In this document: positions 16,921 through 25,593 of the stretch, one piece after another
Position numbering within the stretch: the stretch's first letter is position 1
Layout of the letters: each line of letters begins with the position of its first letter
Origin: Altererythrobacter sp. TH136
GTDB lineage: Bacteria > Pseudomonadota > Alphaproteobacteria > Sphingomonadales > Sphingomonadaceae
Assembly (NCBI RefSeq): GCF_007065885.1
Contig: NZ_CP041409.1
Span: forward strand, 1,721,501 to 1,785,500
Direction of reading: 5' to 3'
DNA length: 64,000 nt
Notes under the pieces: model-generated
Seen by the model: only the letters and a program-made list of their open reading frames with translations
Database searches by the model: none
Told to the model about the DNA's origin: nothing
Position numbers and translations under genes: made by a program

Positions 16921-17542
16921 GCCGGCCGGTGACGCCGTCGCGCGGCCGGGCCGACGCATAGCGGTCCGCCCACGCCGGGTCGGCCTGGCGGATCGCGCTG
17001 GCCGAAATCGTGTCGGGATCGAATGCGATCCACGCGAGCGCCGGCGCCGGCGCTGCGGCCAGCCGGTGAGCCGGCACCCGGTAACGCCGCAGCCACGCCA
17101 TCGCCGGCCCCTCGAACGCAGCCGCGCCGTAGCCCGGACGCGCGAACACCACGATCGGCACGGTGCGCGCGATTTCGCGCCAGTGTTTCCACCGGTGGAA
17201 CTGCGCGAGGTTGTCCGCCCCCATGATCCACACGAACCGCCGGCGCGGATAGCGGCGGGTCAGCGCGCGCAAGGTGTCGATCGTAAAGCGCGTGCCGAGC
17301 TGGCGCTCGATCGCGGTCACCCGGATCGGCGCGCGCCGCGCCGCCGCCCGCGCCGAGGCGACCCGCGCCTTGAGGGGGGCCATCCCGGCGGCGGGCTTGA
17401 GCGGATTTCCGGGCGACACCAGCCACCACACCTCGTCCAGCGCCAGCGCGTCGATGGCGGCGAGGCTGATCCGCCGGTGCGCCCGGTGCGCGGGGTTGAA
17501 ACTGCCCCCGAGGAGGCCGGTGGCGGCCCTGCCCTGGCGCAT
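16910..17542 (-). CDS. nadD: Nicotinate-nucleotide adenylyltransferase
   Basis: A 210-residue nucleotidyltransferase making nicotinate adenine dinucleotide in NAD synthesis. The ATP-binding GGSFNPAHRAH lies at residues 12-22 (a variant of GGSFDPxHxGH with Ala in place of the second conserved Gly), and the C-terminal ISASAIR corresponds to the ISST-x-IR loop. FVWIMGADNLAQFHRWKHW is typical of the family. The ATG at 17542 is 2 bp after the aldo/keto reductase stop. A longer frame upstream merely runs through that gene in another frame and is rejected. The last residues (RDGVTGRLIG) end inside the rearranged region, so the natural C-terminus may have been altered. Confidence 0.92.
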   Translation of the reverse strand: MRQGRAATGLLGGSFNPAHRAHRRISLAAIDALALDEVWWLVSPGNPLKPAAGMAPLKARVASARAAARRAPIRVTAIERQLGTRFTIDTLRALTRRYPRRRFVWIMGADNLAQFHRWKHWREIARTVPIVVFARPGYGAAAFEGPAMAWLRRYRVPAHRLAAAPAPALAWIAFDPDTISASAIRQADPAWADRYASARPRDGVTGRLIG

Positions 17543-17544
17543 CC

Positions 17545-18600
17545 TCAGGTGGGCTGGCGGCGCGGCGACACCTTCTCGTCGCGGTAGCTGCCTTGGCGGG
17601 CGAGCATCCAGCCGGGGTACTCGCGCGGCAGGCGGCTGAGCTTGTCGAGCTGCTTCAGTTCGTCGGCGGTGAACTCGACGTCGCACGCGCCGATGTTGTC
17701 GGCCAGCTGGTCGGCCCGCTTGGCGCCGACGATCACCGTCGAGACCGCCGGCTGATACAGCAGCCAGCCGAGCGCGAGCTGCGCCACCGTCTTGCCCTTG
17801 GCGTCCGCCATCGCGCGCAAGGCGTCGATCACGTCCCATGCGCGGTCGGTATCGACCACCGGGAAGTCGAACACCGCCCGCCGGCCTTCCCCTTCGCTCT
17901 TGCCCTCATCGCCCCGGGTATACTTGCCCGACAGCAGCCCGCCGGCGAGCGGCGACCAGACCATCAGGCCGACGCCTTCGGACTGCAGCATCGGCACGAT
18001 CTCCCGTTCGAGGTCGCGCCCTGCGATGGTGTAATACGCCTGCAGCGAGGCGAACCGTTCCAGCCCCAGCCGCTCGCTGATCCCCAGCGCCTTCATGATC
18101 TGCCACGCGGCCCAGTTCGACACGCCGATATAGCGCGCACGGCCGGTGCGCACGATGTCACCCAGCGCCCGCAGCGCCTCCTCCATCGGGGTTTGCGAAT
18201 CCCACCCGTGAAACTGGTACAGGTCGACGTGATCGGTCCCCAGCCGCTCGAGGCTGGCGTCGATCTGGTGCAGCAGGTGATAGCGGCTGGTGCCCGCGTC
18301 GTTGGGTCCTTCGCCCATCGAACCCATCGCCTTGGTCGCGATCACCACGTCGGACCGCTTGACGCCCAGATCCTTGAGCGCCCCGCCGACGAACCGTTCC
18401 GACTGGCCGCGGGTATAGACGTTGGCGGTGTCGATGAAGTTGATCCCGGCATCGAGCGACTGCTTGACCAGCGCGGTGGAGGCATCCTGATCGAGCCCGG
18501 CGATCGCGGCGAACATGCCCGGGTCGGTGCCGAAGGTCATCGCGCCGAGGCACAGTTCCGACACGATCAGGCCGGTGGATCCAAGTCGGTTGTAGCGCAT
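17545..18600 (-). CDS. Aldo/keto reductase
   Basis: A 351-residue (beta/alpha)8 oxidoreductase. The catalytic tetrad is visible: Asp and Tyr in NFIDTANVYTRGQSE, Lys in VVIATKAMG and His in DLYQFHGWD; the C-terminal VIVGAKRADQLADN region binds NADPH. It reduces aldehydes or ketones, physiological substrate unknown; the sequence resembles the YdjG/YhdN-like branch (AKR11-13). It is placed between proA (26 bp upstream) and nadD (2 bp downstream), interrupting the more usual direct proA-nadD adjacency. The start MRYNRLGSTG at 18600 gives the standard family N-terminus. Confidence 0.88.
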   Translation of the reverse strand: MRYNRLGSTGLIVSELCLGAMTFGTDPGMFAAIAGLDQDASTALVKQSLDAGINFIDTANVYTRGQSERFVGGALKDLGVKRSDVVIATKAMGSMGEGPNDAGTSRYHLLHQIDASLERLGTDHVDLYQFHGWDSQTPMEEALRALGDIVRTGRARYIGVSNWAAWQIMKALGISERLGLERFASLQAYYTIAGRDLEREIVPMLQSEGVGLMVWSPLAGGLLSGKYTRGDEGKSEGEGRRAVFDFPVVDTDRAWDVIDALRAMADAKGKTVAQLALGWLLYQPAVSTVIVGAKRADQLADNIGACDVEFTADELKQLDKLSRLPREYPGWMLARQGSYRDEKVSPRRQPT

Positions 18601-18626
18601 CCGTGCTCTCCTGTTTGCTCGGCCGG

Positions 18627-19898
18627 TCAGCCGCGTATCTGTCCATCGCCGCGGACCAGCCATTTGTAGGTCGTCAGCCCTTCCAGCGCGACCGGGCCGC
18701 GGGCGTGGAGCCGCCCGGTGGCGATGCCGATCTCCGCGCCCAAGCCGAATTCGCCCCCGTCGGCGAACTGCGACGAGGCGTTGTGCATCACGATCGCCGA
18801 ATCGACCTGGGTCAGGAAATGTTCCGCCACGGCCGCGTCTTCGGTGACAATGGCGTCGGTATGATGCGATCCGTGCGCTGCGATGTGCGCCATGGCGTCA
18901 TCGGGGCCGTCGACCACCGCCACCGACAGCACCGCGTCGAGGTATTCGGTGTCCCAGTCTTCCGGCGCGGCCGGCGCGATGCGCGGGTCGATGGTCTGGG
19001 CCCGGGCATCTCCGCGCAGCGCGCAGCCCGCGTCGATCAGCGCGCCGAGCAGTGCGGGCGTATCGGGGTAAGCGGCATCGACCAGCAGGGTCTCCATCGC
19101 CCCGCAGATGCCGGTGCGGCGCAGCTTGGCGTCAAGCGCGATGCTGCGCGCTTTGGCCGGATCGGCGGCGGCGTGGACGTAGGTGTGGCACAGCCCGTCG
19201 AGATGCGCGAGCACCGGCACCCGCGCATCGGCTTGGACCCGCGCCACCAGGCTCTTGCCGCCGCGCGGCACGATCATGTCGATCAGGCCGGCGGCTGCCA
19301 GCATCGCGCCCACCGCCGCGCGGTCCTGTATCGGGACCAGCTGCACCGCCTCAGCCGGCACCCCGGCGCTCGCCAGCCCGCGCACGAACGCTGTGTGCAG
19401 GGCGCGGTTGGAGCGCGCCGCCTCGCTGCCGCCGCGCAGCAGCACCGCGTTGCCCGCACGCACGCACAGCGCGGCGGCGTCCACGGTCACGTTGGGGCGG
19501 CTCTCGTAGATGATCCCGATCAGCCCGATGGGAACCCGGACCCGTTCCAGCGCCAGCCCATTGGGCCGGGTGTCGCGCGAGATCACCTCCCCCAACGGTG
19601 ACGGCAGCGCGGCGATCGTCTCGACCGCGTCCGCGATCGCCGTGAGCCGCTCTGGATCGAGCCGCAGCCGGTCCAGCAAGGCTGCGGTCAGCCCGGCAGC
19701 CGCGCCGGCGGCGCAATCCTCGGCATTGGCAGCAAGGATCGCTGTCTCATCCTGCCGCAGCGCGGCCGCCGCCGACTTAAGCGCAGCGGCGCGCGCACTG
19801 TCGTCGAGTCCGGCAAGCGCCGATTGCGCCGCGCGTCCGCCGTGCGCCAGCGCTGCCAACAGGGCATCGCACGACAGCGAAGGAGCGGCGTCAGCCAT
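18627..19898 (-). CDS. proA: Glutamate-5-semialdehyde dehydrogenase
   Basis: A 423-residue gamma-glutamyl phosphate reductase of the aldehyde dehydrogenase superfamily, the second step of proline synthesis. Recognisable blocks include PIGLIGIIYESRPNVTVDA, the nucleotide-binding LRGGSEA and IVPRGGKSL, and the catalytic Cys in RRTGICGAME. Length is normal for ProA. It is the first gene of a long leftward run and has a 255-bp divergent promoter region shared with the M23 peptidase gene. No proB is in the window. Confidence 0.95.
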   Translation of the reverse strand: MADAAPSLSCDALLAALAHGGRAAQSALAGLDDSARAAALKSAAAALRQDETAILAANAEDCAAGAAAGLTAALLDRLRLDPERLTAIADAVETIAALPSPLGEVISRDTRPNGLALERVRVPIGLIGIIYESRPNVTVDAAALCVRAGNAVLLRGGSEAARSNRALHTAFVRGLASAGVPAEAVQLVPIQDRAAVGAMLAAAGLIDMIVPRGGKSLVARVQADARVPVLAHLDGLCHTYVHAAADPAKARSIALDAKLRRTGICGAMETLLVDAAYPDTPALLGALIDAGCALRGDARAQTIDPRIAPAAPEDWDTEYLDAVLSVAVVDGPDDAMAHIAAHGSHHTDAIVTEDAAVAEHFLTQVDSAIVMHNASSQFADGGEFGLGAEIGIATGRLHARGPVALEGLTTYKWLVRGDGQIRG

Positions 19899-20153
19899 GG
19901 CGCGCAGCTAGCAGGCGGGCGGCGTGCTGTCAGGCGGCAAATTGGCTATTGCTCGTTGGCAAAAAGGGGCGGCGCAACAATGGATAGCGGGTTCGGTTCC
20001 CGCTCATGGATAGATATATTTCGCCCGATGAGTCCGTTGGTCGCACGACTGACCCGTTCCGCCCCGACTCCGGCAGTCTCGATTCGACGCTGGATGCATC
20101 CTTGGCTAGCGGCCCCGTCGGGATAAGAACGGGACATAGGGGTCGTACCTCAC

Positions 20154-21308
20154 ATGAATTTTGTCGCCGGCGGCGCTTTGACCCGCCTGCGCGCCTCGTT
20201 TCCCGACCGCGAGTTCATCATGCGGTCGCAGGGACAGGTTCGCTTTATCAAGATCACTGCCCGCGGGCAGATGATCGCCGCCAGCATTGTATTGGCCGCG
20301 CTGCTCGCCTGGGGCCTGTCGCTGGCCGTGATGGGCTGGCTGCAATACCAGGCCGCCGCCGAACGGCTGTCGCTGCTGGAGCGCGAGGCCACCGTCGCCC
20401 AGGCGGAGGAGCGCGTCGGCGCGTACCGCCAGGATATCGGCGCCGTCGCGAGCGATCTGGAAAAACGCCAGGCCTTCATCGAGGAGATGGTCGATTCGCT
20501 GCCCGCCGACGCGCGTGGCGGCGTAACGGTGACCGATTCCGCCGGTGAGGCGGACAAGACCGTCGCCAAGGTGAGCGCGCTCATTCCCGAAGCGGGTGCC
20601 CTCGCCCGGATCGAAGCGCGCCAGCTCGCCTTCGTGGAGCGCCTGACGCGTTACGCCGACCGCCGCGCGGAACGCACCTCGCGCGCGATCCGGCAGCTGG
20701 GGCTTGACCCCAATGCCATGGTTCGCGCCGCCGGACGCTCCGCGATGGGTGGTCCGCTGCAGCGGCTGTCGACCAGCAGCGACGGGTCGATCGATCCGCG
20801 GTTCCAGCGACTGGGCGCCAGCCTGGCCCGCATGGAAGCGCTCGACCGCAGCCTGGCGGGAATCCCGCAGTACCGGCCCGCCAATGTCGAGATGCTCACC
20901 TCCAGCTATGGCATGCGGCGCGATCCGTTCACGGGCGAGGCGGCGATGCACTCCGGCCTCGATTTCCGCGGCCCGCTGGGCGCGCCGATCTATGCCGCGG
21001 CCAAGGGCCGGGTCAGCTTCGTCGGCCAGAAACAGGGCTATGGTAACGTGGTCGAGATCGCCCACGGTAACGGCATGGTCACGCGTTATGCCCACATGTC
21101 CGCCTTCCGCTCGCGCGTGGGGCAGGACGTTTCGCCCGGCGACGTGATCGGCGCGATCGGATCGACCGGCCGCTCGACCGGTCCCCACCTGCATTTCGAA
21201 GTGCGTGTCAACGACCGCGCGGTGAACCCGCGCCCCTTCCTGGAGGCAGCGCCCCATGTTCTCAAAGAAGCCCGACGAGTACAGTCCGACGAGCCAGCCC
21301 GTGGCTAG
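20154..21308 (+). CDS. Membrane-anchored M23 peptidoglycan endopeptidase
   Basis: A 384-residue protein with a cytoplasmic N-terminus, one membrane helix (about residues 42-65), a coiled coil (about 68-110) and a C-terminal M23/LytM domain (about 243-370). The zinc ligands are intact: His266 and Asp270 in HSGLDF, and His345/His347 in GPHLHFE, so it should cleave peptidoglycan cross-links in the periplasm. Its last 53 bases overlap the bactofilin gene, a strong sign of joint production. M23 peptidase-bactofilin pairs are known to control cell shape (Csd1/CcmA in Helicobacter, LmdC/BacA in Hyphomonas), so a morphogenetic role is likely here. Confidence 0.9.
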   Translation: MNFVAGGALTRLRASFPDREFIMRSQGQVRFIKITARGQMIAASIVLAALLAWGLSLAVMGWLQYQAAAERLSLLEREATVAQAEERVGAYRQDIGAVASDLEKRQAFIEEMVDSLPADARGGVTVTDSAGEADKTVAKVSALIPEAGALARIEARQLAFVERLTRYADRRAERTSRAIRQLGLDPNAMVRAAGRSAMGGPLQRLSTSSDGSIDPRFQRLGASLARMEALDRSLAGIPQYRPANVEMLTSSYGMRRDPFTGEAAMHSGLDFRGPLGAPIYAAAKGRVSFVGQKQGYGNVVEIAHGNGMVTRYAHMSAFRSRVGQDVSPGDVIGAIGSTGRSTGPHLHFEVRVNDRAVNPRPFLEAAPHVLKEARRVQSDEPARG

Positions 21309-21687
21309 ACCGGCCAGCGGATCGACTTTCTCGATCATCGGCAGCGATGTGGTGATCAAGGGCGACGTGACCGCCAGCGTGGATCTCCACGTCGATGGCC
21401 GGATCGAAGGCGACATCCAGTGCGCTTCGCTGGTGCAAGGTGAAGGCAGCCACATCGAGGGCGGCATCACCGCCGAGACGGCGCGGCTGGCCGGCACCGT
21501 CAGCGGTTCGATCACCGCGCGCGAACTGGTCGTGCTGCGATCGGCCCGGATCAACGGCGACGTGCATTACGACGCGCTGACCATCGAGCAGGGCGCCGAA
21601 GTGGAAGGCCGATTCGCTCACCGGGTGCCCGCCAGGGCCGCAAAGGCCGACGATGGCAGCGCGCCGACGCTGACGCTGGCGAGCTAG
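21256..21687 (+). CDS. Bactofilin (polymer-forming cytoskeletal protein)
   Basis: A 143-residue bactofilin. The core (about residues 20-120) is a repetitive right-handed beta-helix with rungs such as VVIKGDVTAS, LHVDGRIEGDI, SHIEGGITAE and ARINGDVHYDAL, flanked by short disordered tails. Bactofilins polymerise without nucleotide, bind membranes and recruit peptidoglycan-modifying enzymes. The short N-terminal MFSKKPDEY may be the membrane-targeting tail. The gene starts inside the M23 peptidase gene (53-bp overlap), which points to its direct partner. The stop overlaps that of the convergent acyl-CoA ligase gene by 4 bp. Confidence 0.94.
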   Translation: MFSKKPDEYSPTSQPVARPASGSTFSIIGSDVVIKGDVTASVDLHVDGRIEGDIQCASLVQGEGSHIEGGITAETARLAGTVSGSITARELVVLRSARINGDVHYDALTIEQGAEVEGRFAHRVPARAAKADDGSAPTLTLAS

Positions 21688-23381
21688 GCCGACACTTCGG
21701 CCCTGAGCGCCTTGCGGTCGAGCTTGCCGATCATCGTCTTGGGCAGTTCGTCGCGGATCACCACGCTGCTCACCCGCTCGTGCTTGCCGACGCGGGCATT
21801 GAGCCAAGTGGCCAGCTCCTCCGGCTCAGCAACCGCATCATCGGCCAACGTCACGTAAGCGCGCGGCATCTCGCCCAGGTACGCATCGGGCAGGCCGAGC
21901 ACGAGCGCTTCCTTGACGGCCGGATGCTGCAGCAAAACCGCCTCGACCTGGCTGGGGAAGACCTTGAACCCGCCGACCGCGATCATGTCCTTGATCCGGT
22001 CGACAATGGTGATGAAGCCGTCCGCGTCGATCACCGCGACATCGCCGGTGCGCAGCCAGCGGACACCGTCGATCTCCGCGAAGGCGTCGGCAGCGGCCTC
22101 CGGCCGGTTCCAGTACCCTTGCATGATCTGCGGCCCGGCGACGACGAGTTCACCCGGCTCGCCGGCGGGGGCGCTGCGGGTGGGGTCTTCCTTGTCGAGC
22201 AGCCGCACGCGGGTGTGCGGCAGCACTTGGCCGATGGTGCCGGCCCGGCGCTCGCCTTCGTACGGGTTGGTCGACACCACGCCCGAGCTTTCGGTCAGGC
22301 CATAGCCTTCGACCAGCCGGGATCCGGTCGCCGCCTCCCATTTCTCGTGCACCGGCGCCGGCAGGGGCGCCCCGCCCGAAATGCACACCCGGAGGGAAGA
22401 GAAGTCGGTTCTCCCAATCGCCGGATCGTCCAGCATCGCCTGATACATCGTCGGCACCCCCGGAAACGCATTGGCACTGGTGCGGCTGAGTGTCTTGAGC
22501 GCCTGCCCGGGGACGAAGCGCGGCAGCATCGCGATGCATCCGCCTTTCAGGATCGTGCGATTGAGCACGCAGGTGTTGGCGAACACATGGAACAACGGCA
22601 GCACGCCCAGGATGGTGTCGCGCTCCTCGAACGGATCGATCGCGATCACCTGCTGCGCGTTGGCGGCGAGGTTGGCGTGCGTCAGCATCGCGCCCTTGGG
22701 CCGCCCGGTGGTGCCGCCGGTATATTGCAACAAGGCAAGGTCGGTCGGCGCGACAGGGGGCAGATTGCCCGCCGCCGGGCGGAGCATCGCTGCCCAAAGC
22801 AGCACGTCGGCACGGTCTGGAACGGTCGCCAGGCTCTTGCGGCCGAGCAGCTTGAGCGCGATCCGCTTGGGCCACGGCAGCATCGCGCCGAGCGAGCCGA
22901 CCACCAGCGTTTCCAGCGCAGACCCGTCCAGCACCTTGAGCGCGGTGGGCAGCAGGCTTGCGACATCGACCGTCACCAGCAGCCGCGTGCCGGAATCGGC
23001 CACCTGATGCGCCAGCTCGTCTGCGCTGTAGAGCGGCGAGAAATTGACCACCACCGCGCCCGCCAGCATCGCGCCATAATATGCCGACAGGTAGATCGGC
23101 ACGTTGGGCAGGAACAGCCCCACGCGGTCGCCCTTGCCGATCCCGCGCGCGGTAAGGCCGGCGGCGAAGCGCCGCGCCTCGTCCAGGACCTGCGCATAGG
23201 AATAGACCCGGCCCACGAAGTCGATCGCCGGCGCATCCGGTGCCGCCGCCGCGCTGCGTTGCAGCAACTGCGGGACGGTCAGTTCCGCGAGCGGCGTGTC
23301 CCACGCGCACGGGTGACGATACTGCCCGGGCGCAGGATGGTCGGCCGGGGAATGGTCGGGCGCGCCGTTGCTGACATCCAT
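21684..23381 (-). CDS. Long-chain fatty acid-CoA ligase
   Basis: A 565-residue AMP-forming ligase. Motif A5-like YTGGTTGRPKGAMLTH (ATP/P-loop), the GYGLTES motif, the TGD motif in RWLRTGDVA, the hinge DRIKDMIAVGGFKVFP and the catalytic Lys in LPKTMIGKLDRKALR are all present. It activates a fatty acid to acyl-AMP and then acyl-CoA; the overall form fits FadD-like long-chain ligases. The start at 23381 (MDVSNGAPD) is preferred to the one at 23417. It lies 60 bp downstream of trcR on the same strand. Confidence 0.9.
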   Translation of the reverse strand: MDVSNGAPDHSPADHPAPGQYRHPCAWDTPLAELTVPQLLQRSAAAAPDAPAIDFVGRVYSYAQVLDEARRFAAGLTARGIGKGDRVGLFLPNVPIYLSAYYGAMLAGAVVVNFSPLYSADELAHQVADSGTRLLVTVDVASLLPTALKVLDGSALETLVVGSLGAMLPWPKRIALKLLGRKSLATVPDRADVLLWAAMLRPAAGNLPPVAPTDLALLQYTGGTTGRPKGAMLTHANLAANAQQVIAIDPFEERDTILGVLPLFHVFANTCVLNRTILKGGCIAMLPRFVPGQALKTLSRTSANAFPGVPTMYQAMLDDPAIGRTDFSSLRVCISGGAPLPAPVHEKWEAATGSRLVEGYGLTESSGVVSTNPYEGERRAGTIGQVLPHTRVRLLDKEDPTRSAPAGEPGELVVAGPQIMQGYWNRPEAAADAFAEIDGVRWLRTGDVAVIDADGFITIVDRIKDMIAVGGFKVFPSQVEAVLLQHPAVKEALVLGLPDAYLGEMPRAYVTLADDAVAEPEELATWLNARVGKHERVSSVVIRDELPKTMIGKLDRKALRAEVSA

Positions 23382-23441
23382 GTCAGCGTGGATGGGGCAA
23401 GCGCGCCCGATTGGCAAGCGGGGCCCCGGGGAGCCCGCCGG

Positions 23442-24146
23442 TTACTCGGCGCCCGCCTCCGTGGCGCGCTTGGCTTCGAGCCAGGCGGCGGCTTCGGCTT
23501 CCTGCGCGGCTTCGGCAGCCAGCTTGGTGTTGGTGTCGCGCTCGGCGCGCAGTTCCTCGATCAGCGCATCGCGGTCGCTGCCGAAGCGCGCGTCGCGGGT
23601 GGTCGCATCCTCCTCAAGCCCGGCCTTTTTGGCCGCCTTGGCGACCGTCGCGTCGAGTTCGCGCTGCGAGCACAGGCCCAGCGTCACCGGATCCTTGGGC
23701 TGGATGTTCGAGATGTTCCAGTGCGACCGCTCGCGAATCGCGGTGATCGTGTTGCGGGTGGTGCCGATCAGCTTGGAGATCTGCGCGTCCGACACCTCAG
23801 GGTGATTCTTGATGATCCAGGCGATGCCGTCGGGCTTGTCCTGCCGCTTGGACACCGGGGTGTACCGCGGTCCCTTGGTGCGGCTGACGGCGATCGGCGC
23901 CTTGTGCATCTTGAGCCGGTAGTCGGTGTCGGCCTGCCCCTTTTCGATCTCTTCGTTGGTCAGCTCGCCCGCATGGACCGGGTCGCGGCCGGTGTACTTC
24001 GAACCGGCGAGATCGTCGGCCATCGCCTGCACTTCGAGGATGTGCAGCCCGCAGAACTGGGCGATCTGTTCGAACGAGAGCGCGGTGTTGTCGACCAGCC
24101 AGGTGGCGGTGGCATGGGGCATCAGCGGAGTGGGTTGGTCGGCCAT
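23442..24146 (-). CDS. trcR: Cell cycle transcriptional regulator TrcR (DUF1013)
   Basis: A 234-residue protein of the DUF1013/TrcR family, restricted to alphaproteobacteria and annotated as a cell-cycle transcriptional regulator. The N-terminal half contains MPHATATWLVDNTALSFEQI and QFCGLHILEVQAMADD. A helix-turn-helix-like segment follows (SDAQISKLIGTTRNTITAIR, about residues 118-137), then an Ala/Glu-rich coiled tail. The ATG at 24146 with CAGGACC upstream is chosen; the in-frame start at 24191 would be translated through a very stable hairpin. That hairpin and its T-run end only 13-15 bases before the ATG, which is unusual. Confidence 0.9.
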   Translation of the reverse strand: MADQPTPLMPHATATWLVDNTALSFEQIAQFCGLHILEVQAMADDLAGSKYTGRDPVHAGELTNEEIEKGQADTDYRLKMHKAPIAVSRTKGPRYTPVSKRQDKPDGIAWIIKNHPEVSDAQISKLIGTTRNTITAIRERSHWNISNIQPKDPVTLGLCSQRELDATVAKAAKKAGLEEDATTRDARFGSDRDALIEELRAERDTNTKLAAEAAQEAEAAAWLEAKRATEAGAE

Positions 24147-24159
24147 GTGCGGGTCCTGA

Positions 24160-24189
24160 AATAAAAGGGCCGCCCCTCGCGGGGCGGCC
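24160..24189 (-). terminator. Intrinsic terminator or attenuator in front of trcR
   Basis: On the leftward strand GGCCGCCCC and GGGGCGGCC (24168-24189) form a 9-bp GC-only stem with a 4-base loop, immediately followed by CTTTTATTT. This is a textbook Rho-independent terminator. It lies 43 bp after the small ORF stop and ends about 13 bases before the trcR ATG. It would terminate the quinone oxidoreductase/small-ORF transcript, or attenuate trcR. Confidence 0.75.
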
Positions 24190-24232
24190 ATGTGGGGACC
24201 GATCTAGGCGATGCCGCTGCTCTCCGCAAGCT

Positions 24233-24385
24233 TTAGGCGGCGCGCGTCATCTCCCTGCCCGGCCGCTCCGCGCGGGCGGGCCGCAAGGCGCGCACCATCA
24301 CCTCCGCCAGCGTTTCCCGCTTCGCGCCGCCGACGATGGTCGCGGGGGTATTGCCGACCGGTCCTTTTGCCCAATCCTGCAGCAT
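24233..24385 (-). CDS. Small 50-residue ORF, unknown function
   Basis: An ORF of 50 codons beginning MLQDWAKGPVGNTPATI and ending EMTRAA, rich in Arg and Ala toward the C-terminus. The strong ribosome-binding sequence AGGAG lies 7 bases upstream of the ATG at 24385, and an intrinsic terminator follows 43 bp after the stop. It starts 77 bp after the quinone oxidoreductase stop on the same strand, so the two may be co-transcribed. No signal peptide, membrane helix or known domain is seen. Another in-frame ATG six codons upstream lies ahead of the AGGAG. The strong Shine-Dalgarno sequence and terminator, rather than homology, are the reasons to call it. Confidence 0.55.
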   Translation of the reverse strand: MLQDWAKGPVGNTPATIVGGAKRETLAEVMVRALRPARAERPGREMTRAA

Positions 24386-24462
24386 CGCACGTCTCCTGAT
24401 CATCTCGCCCGCCGCGATAACGCCCCGATCGGACAGTTGTGCGACAAGATGGTAGTTGCGCG

Positions 24463-25473
24463 TCAGCCGCCCGCCACCTCCAGCACGATCTTGCCGATGT
24501 GATCGCCCCCCTCCATCCGCGCATGCGCCGCGGCAGCTTCGGTCAGCGGGAAGGTCTGGTCCATCACCGGGCGGATGGTGCCGTCCGCCACCAGCGGCCA
24601 GGCGGTGCGGGCGATCTCGTCAGCCAGCAGCGCCTTGAACGCATCGGGCCGGGCGCGCAGGGTGGAGCCCGTCAGCGTCAGGCGCTTGCTCATCACCTGC
24701 GCCATGTTGATTGTCGCCTGCAAGCCGCCGAGCACCGCGATCGTGACGTGCCGGCCGTCCTCCGCCAAGCAGGCGAGGTTGCGCGGCACGTAGTCGCCCG
24801 ACACCATGTCGAGCACCACGTTGACCCCCTTGCCGCCGGTGAAGGTCTTCACCTCGGCGACGAAATCCTCCTCGCGGTAATTGATCGCGCGGTCGGCGCC
24901 GAGCGCCAGCGCCGCATCGCACTTCCCGCTCGATCCGGCGGTGGTGATCACCGTCAGCCCGAACGCCTTGGCGAGCTGGATCGCCATAGTGCCGATCCCG
25001 CTGGTGCCGCCGTGGACCAGCAAAGTCTCGCCCTCGCAGGCATAGCCGCGTTCGAACACGTTGTGCCACACGGTGAACAGCGTTTCCGGCAGCGCGGCGG
25101 CCTCGGCCAGCGACACCTTCTCGGGCACGGGCAGGCAGTGGGCGAAATTCGCCACGCAGTATTCGGCATAACCCCCGCCCGAGACCAGCGCGCACACTTT
25201 CTGGCCCAGCCATTCGCGGCCCACGTTCGGCCCGATGGCGGCGATCTCCCCGGCGATCTCCAGCCCCGGTATGGGCGAGGCGCCGGGCGGTGGGGGGTAG
25301 AAGCCTTGCCGCTGGATCACATCGGGCCGGTTGACCCCGGCAAAGGCGACCCGGATCAGCACCTGGTCGGGCCCCGGCTGCGGCACTGGGAGCTCCTCGG
25401 CACGGAACACGTCCGGCCCGCCGGGCGCGTCGAAGCCCATCGCGGTCATCGTCTGCGGCATCCCTGCGGCCAT
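24463..25473 (-). CDS. NAD(P)H-quinone oxidoreductase (PIG3-like, MDR family)
   Basis: A 336-residue zinc-free medium-chain dehydrogenase. The N-terminal region has AGVNRPDVIQRQGFYPPPPG and GLEIAGEIAAIGP, and the Rossmann part has LLVHGGTSGIGTMAIQLAK. The PPPPGAS motif and lack of zinc-binding Cys/His sets place it with the PIG3/QorA-like quinone oxidoreductases, which transfer single electrons from NADPH to quinones. The ATG at 25473 gives the standard N-terminus; a longer frame to 25887 is spurious. The small ORF follows on the same strand. Confidence 0.88.
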   Translation of the reverse strand: MAAGMPQTMTAMGFDAPGGPDVFRAEELPVPQPGPDQVLIRVAFAGVNRPDVIQRQGFYPPPPGASPIPGLEIAGEIAAIGPNVGREWLGQKVCALVSGGGYAEYCVANFAHCLPVPEKVSLAEAAALPETLFTVWHNVFERGYACEGETLLVHGGTSGIGTMAIQLAKAFGLTVITTAGSSGKCDAALALGADRAINYREEDFVAEVKTFTGGKGVNVVLDMVSGDYVPRNLACLAEDGRHVTIAVLGGLQATINMAQVMSKRLTLTGSTLRARPDAFKALLADEIARTAWPLVADGTIRPVMDQTFPLTEAAAAHARMEGGDHIGKIVLEVAGG

Positions 25474-25593
25474 GCTTGCCCCCCTGTTGCGCGAAAGCTG
25501 TTGCGTGAAAGCGACATCACCTTGCAGCGGCTGTGCGCCTAGCCTTGCCGCCCATTGACAGCAAGCGCGCCGCGGCGCGATGCTGCGCGGGTG

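Noticed and set aside
16910-17839. A long NadD form with about 100 extra N-terminal residues.
   Set aside because: The extension is the aldo/keto reductase gene in another frame. The ATG at 17542 starts right before the conserved ATP-binding motif.
21780-24164. A 794-codon rightward open frame opposite the acyl-CoA ligase and trcR genes.
   Set aside because: It is exactly antisense to two well-supported genes, has a low-complexity Arg/Gly/His-rich translation and no recognisable domain; a product of high GC.
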